NCBI RefSeq assembly: GCF_900637185.1
Contig: NZ_LR134352.1
Span: 4,454,001-4,518,000 of the forward strand
Length of the DNA stretch: 64,000 bases
Direction of reading: 5' to 3'
Source of the DNA: Nocardia asteroides
GTDB lineage: Bacteria > Actinomycetota > Actinomycetes > Mycobacteriales > Mycobacteriaceae
The notes beneath the pieces are model-generated. The model searched no databases and was not told the origin of the DNA. It saw only the letters and a list, made by a program, of their open reading frames with translations. Of the stretch, positions 63,008 to 64,000 are shown one piece after another (the first letter of the stretch is position 1; each line of letters opens with the position of its first letter). The position numbers were made by a program, and so were the translations under genes.

Positions 63008-63673
63008 ATGACAGCCGAACAGACCGCACCCACGCGTACCGATCGCCGCAGGGAACGCACGCGCAATGCCTTGCTCGGCGCCGCACGAAAGTTCCTGTCC
63101 GAAGGCCAGTCGGCGGTGAGCATCAAGGAGATCACCGATGCCGCCGACGTCGGTTTCGGCTCCTTCTACAACCATTTCGATTCCAAGGAACAGCTCTTCG
63201 ACGAGGCCGTCCAGTCCGCGCTGAAGGTCTACAACGAGATGCGCGATCACATCGTGGCCCGCTACGACGACCCCGCGGAGATCTTCGCTGTCAGCTTCCG
63301 GCTGACCGGTCGGCTGCAACGCCAGCTCCCGGAAATGGTGCGTGTCGTCCTGCACTCCGGTATGGGAGTGATGCTGCGCGATCAGGGACTCGCGCCCAGC
63401 GCGCGCCAGGACATCATCGCCGCTCAGGAGGCCGGGCGCTTCGAACCGATGGATCCCGACCTCGCCATCATGGCGGCGGGCGGGGCACTGCTCGGTCTGC
63501 TCCAGCTGCTCGACGCCAAACCCGACGCGGACGCGGCCGCACTCGCCGACGAGATGACCTATCGAGCCCTGCGCATGTTCGGCATGAACAAGCGGTCCGC
63601 GGAACGCCTCAGCTCCGCCCCGCTGCCCGAGCTGCCCACCAACCCCGACCTGCCCCTGCAGACCGGGACATAG
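63008..63673 (+). CDS. TetR-family regulator
   Basis: 221 residues from ATG 63008 (GGAGGG upstream). Helix-turn-helix: LLGAARKFLSEGQ, ITDAADVGFGSFYNHFDSKEQLF. A TATGAT -10-like box lies at 62974-62979. Its recognition helix is nearly the same as that of the TetR at 60024, so both may read the same operator; they flank the dioxygenase/FAH operon. Convergent with the amidohydrolase at the window edge. Confidence 0.9.
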   Translation: MTAEQTAPTRTDRRRERTRNALLGAARKFLSEGQSAVSIKEITDAADVGFGSFYNHFDSKEQLFDEAVQSALKVYNEMRDHIVARYDDPAEIFAVSFRLTGRLQRQLPEMVRVVLHSGMGVMLRDQGLAPSARQDIIAAQEAGRFEPMDPDLAIMAAGGALLGLLQLLDAKPDADAAALADEMTYRALRMFGMNKRSAERLSSAPLPELPTNPDLPLQTGT

Positions 63674-63683
63674 GCCGCTGGGA

Positions 63684-64000
63684 TCAGGCCCGTCGAGAGG
63701 CCGCCCGCGCGATTGCGCCGAAGGCGCGCCTGCGCAGCTCACGGCGCGTCCGTGTCAGCAGCGGAGCCGTCGGCACGGCGGCCGGCGCTCCGCCGAAGCG
63801 GGGAAGCAACGCGGCCGCGTTGCCGTGACGGATCGCGTCTCGAGCCTCTCGGTCGACGCCGTCGAACTCCCCCAGTCCGGCATCGAACCAGGCTACTGCT
63901 GCCTGTGGCGCGAAAGGCCAGTCACTGCCGTAGAGCACGTGACCGGGATCGGCGAAGGCCAGCAAGCTCGGCAGCGCCGCCGCGCTCGAGGACAGCGCGG
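63684..64000 (-). CDS. amidohydrolase-2 family protein, C-terminal part (continues past window)
   Basis: The frame is open to the right edge; about 105 residues are visible. VLYGSDWPFAP carries the metal Asp of amidohydrolase-2 enzymes, with HGNAAALLPRF near the end of the fold and an Arg/Ala-rich tail (RRELRRRAFGAIARAASRRA). Same family as the Tat-exported enzyme at 56064. N-terminus and any signal are outside the window. Confidence 0.8.
   Translation of the reverse strand, partial: ALSSSAAALPSLLAFADPGHVLYGSDWPFAPQAAVAWFDAGLGEFDGVDREARDAIRHGNAAALLPRFGGAPAAVPTAPLLTRTRRELRRRAFGAIARAASRRA

Overview
The window is chromosomal DNA of a high-G+C, mycolic-acid-containing actinobacterium, most likely Nocardia or a close relative (Rhodococcus or Gordonia are possible). 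The evidence is strong G+C bias at third codon positions, two cutinase-fold secreted proteins, an antigen-85-type mycolyltransferase, an LmeA-like (DUF2993) protein, a FadE5-type acyl-CoA dehydrogenase, a Mce3R-type double TetR regulator, and several leaderless-looking genes with TANNNT -10 boxes. I saw no rRNA, tRNA, CRISPR array or insertion sequence.

Layout. 0-5 kb: the end of an AraC regulator, then a histidine kinase whose partner response regulator is fused to a Ser/Thr protein kinase. 5-12.5 kb: an ABC-F ribosome-protection ATPase behind a leader peptide and competing hairpins, a divergent ABATE regulator/SDR pair, and small enzymes and membrane proteins. 12.7-20.4 kb: a cutinase with a long insertion, an exported phosphodiesterase, two tandem AlkB-like dioxygenases next to a methyltransferase, and a GT-C-like membrane protein. 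20.4-27.5 kb: STAS protein, a hairpin-rich intergenic region, nitroreductase, small genes, a second AraC regulator, and a MoeY-like E1 enzyme coupled to a GNAT. 27.6-32.7 kb: an arylsulfotransferase plus sulfonate-type ABC importer operon, divergent from a LacI regulator across a palindromic operator.

32.8-37.8 kb holds the best candidate for an undescribed system: a SIR2-like/TIR protein overlapping by 4 bp a 1206-residue STAND NTPase with one membrane helix and a WD40 C-terminal half. It looks like a sensor-effector conflict (anti-phage) pair with effector and sensor on separate chains.

38.6-63.7 kb is a catabolic and cell-envelope region. A six-gene meta-cleavage operon (hydrolase, extradiol dioxygenase, flavin monooxygenase, hydratase, acylating acetaldehyde dehydrogenase, aldolase) has all five junctions overlapping by exactly 4 bp. 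It is followed by an acyltransferase, the double TetR, FadE5-like dehydrogenase, envelope proteins, a two-component system, a cutinase, a Tat-exported amidohydrolase, an orphan response regulator, a mycolyltransferase, and a second extradiol dioxygenase/fumarylacetoacetate-hydrolase operon. A 14-bp motif, TGAYNNNNTCATCA, occurs in the intergenic or promoter region of most of these units (seven full and three near matches from 45 to 61 kb). This suggests one regulon joining aromatic or sterol-like ring degradation to envelope remodelling.
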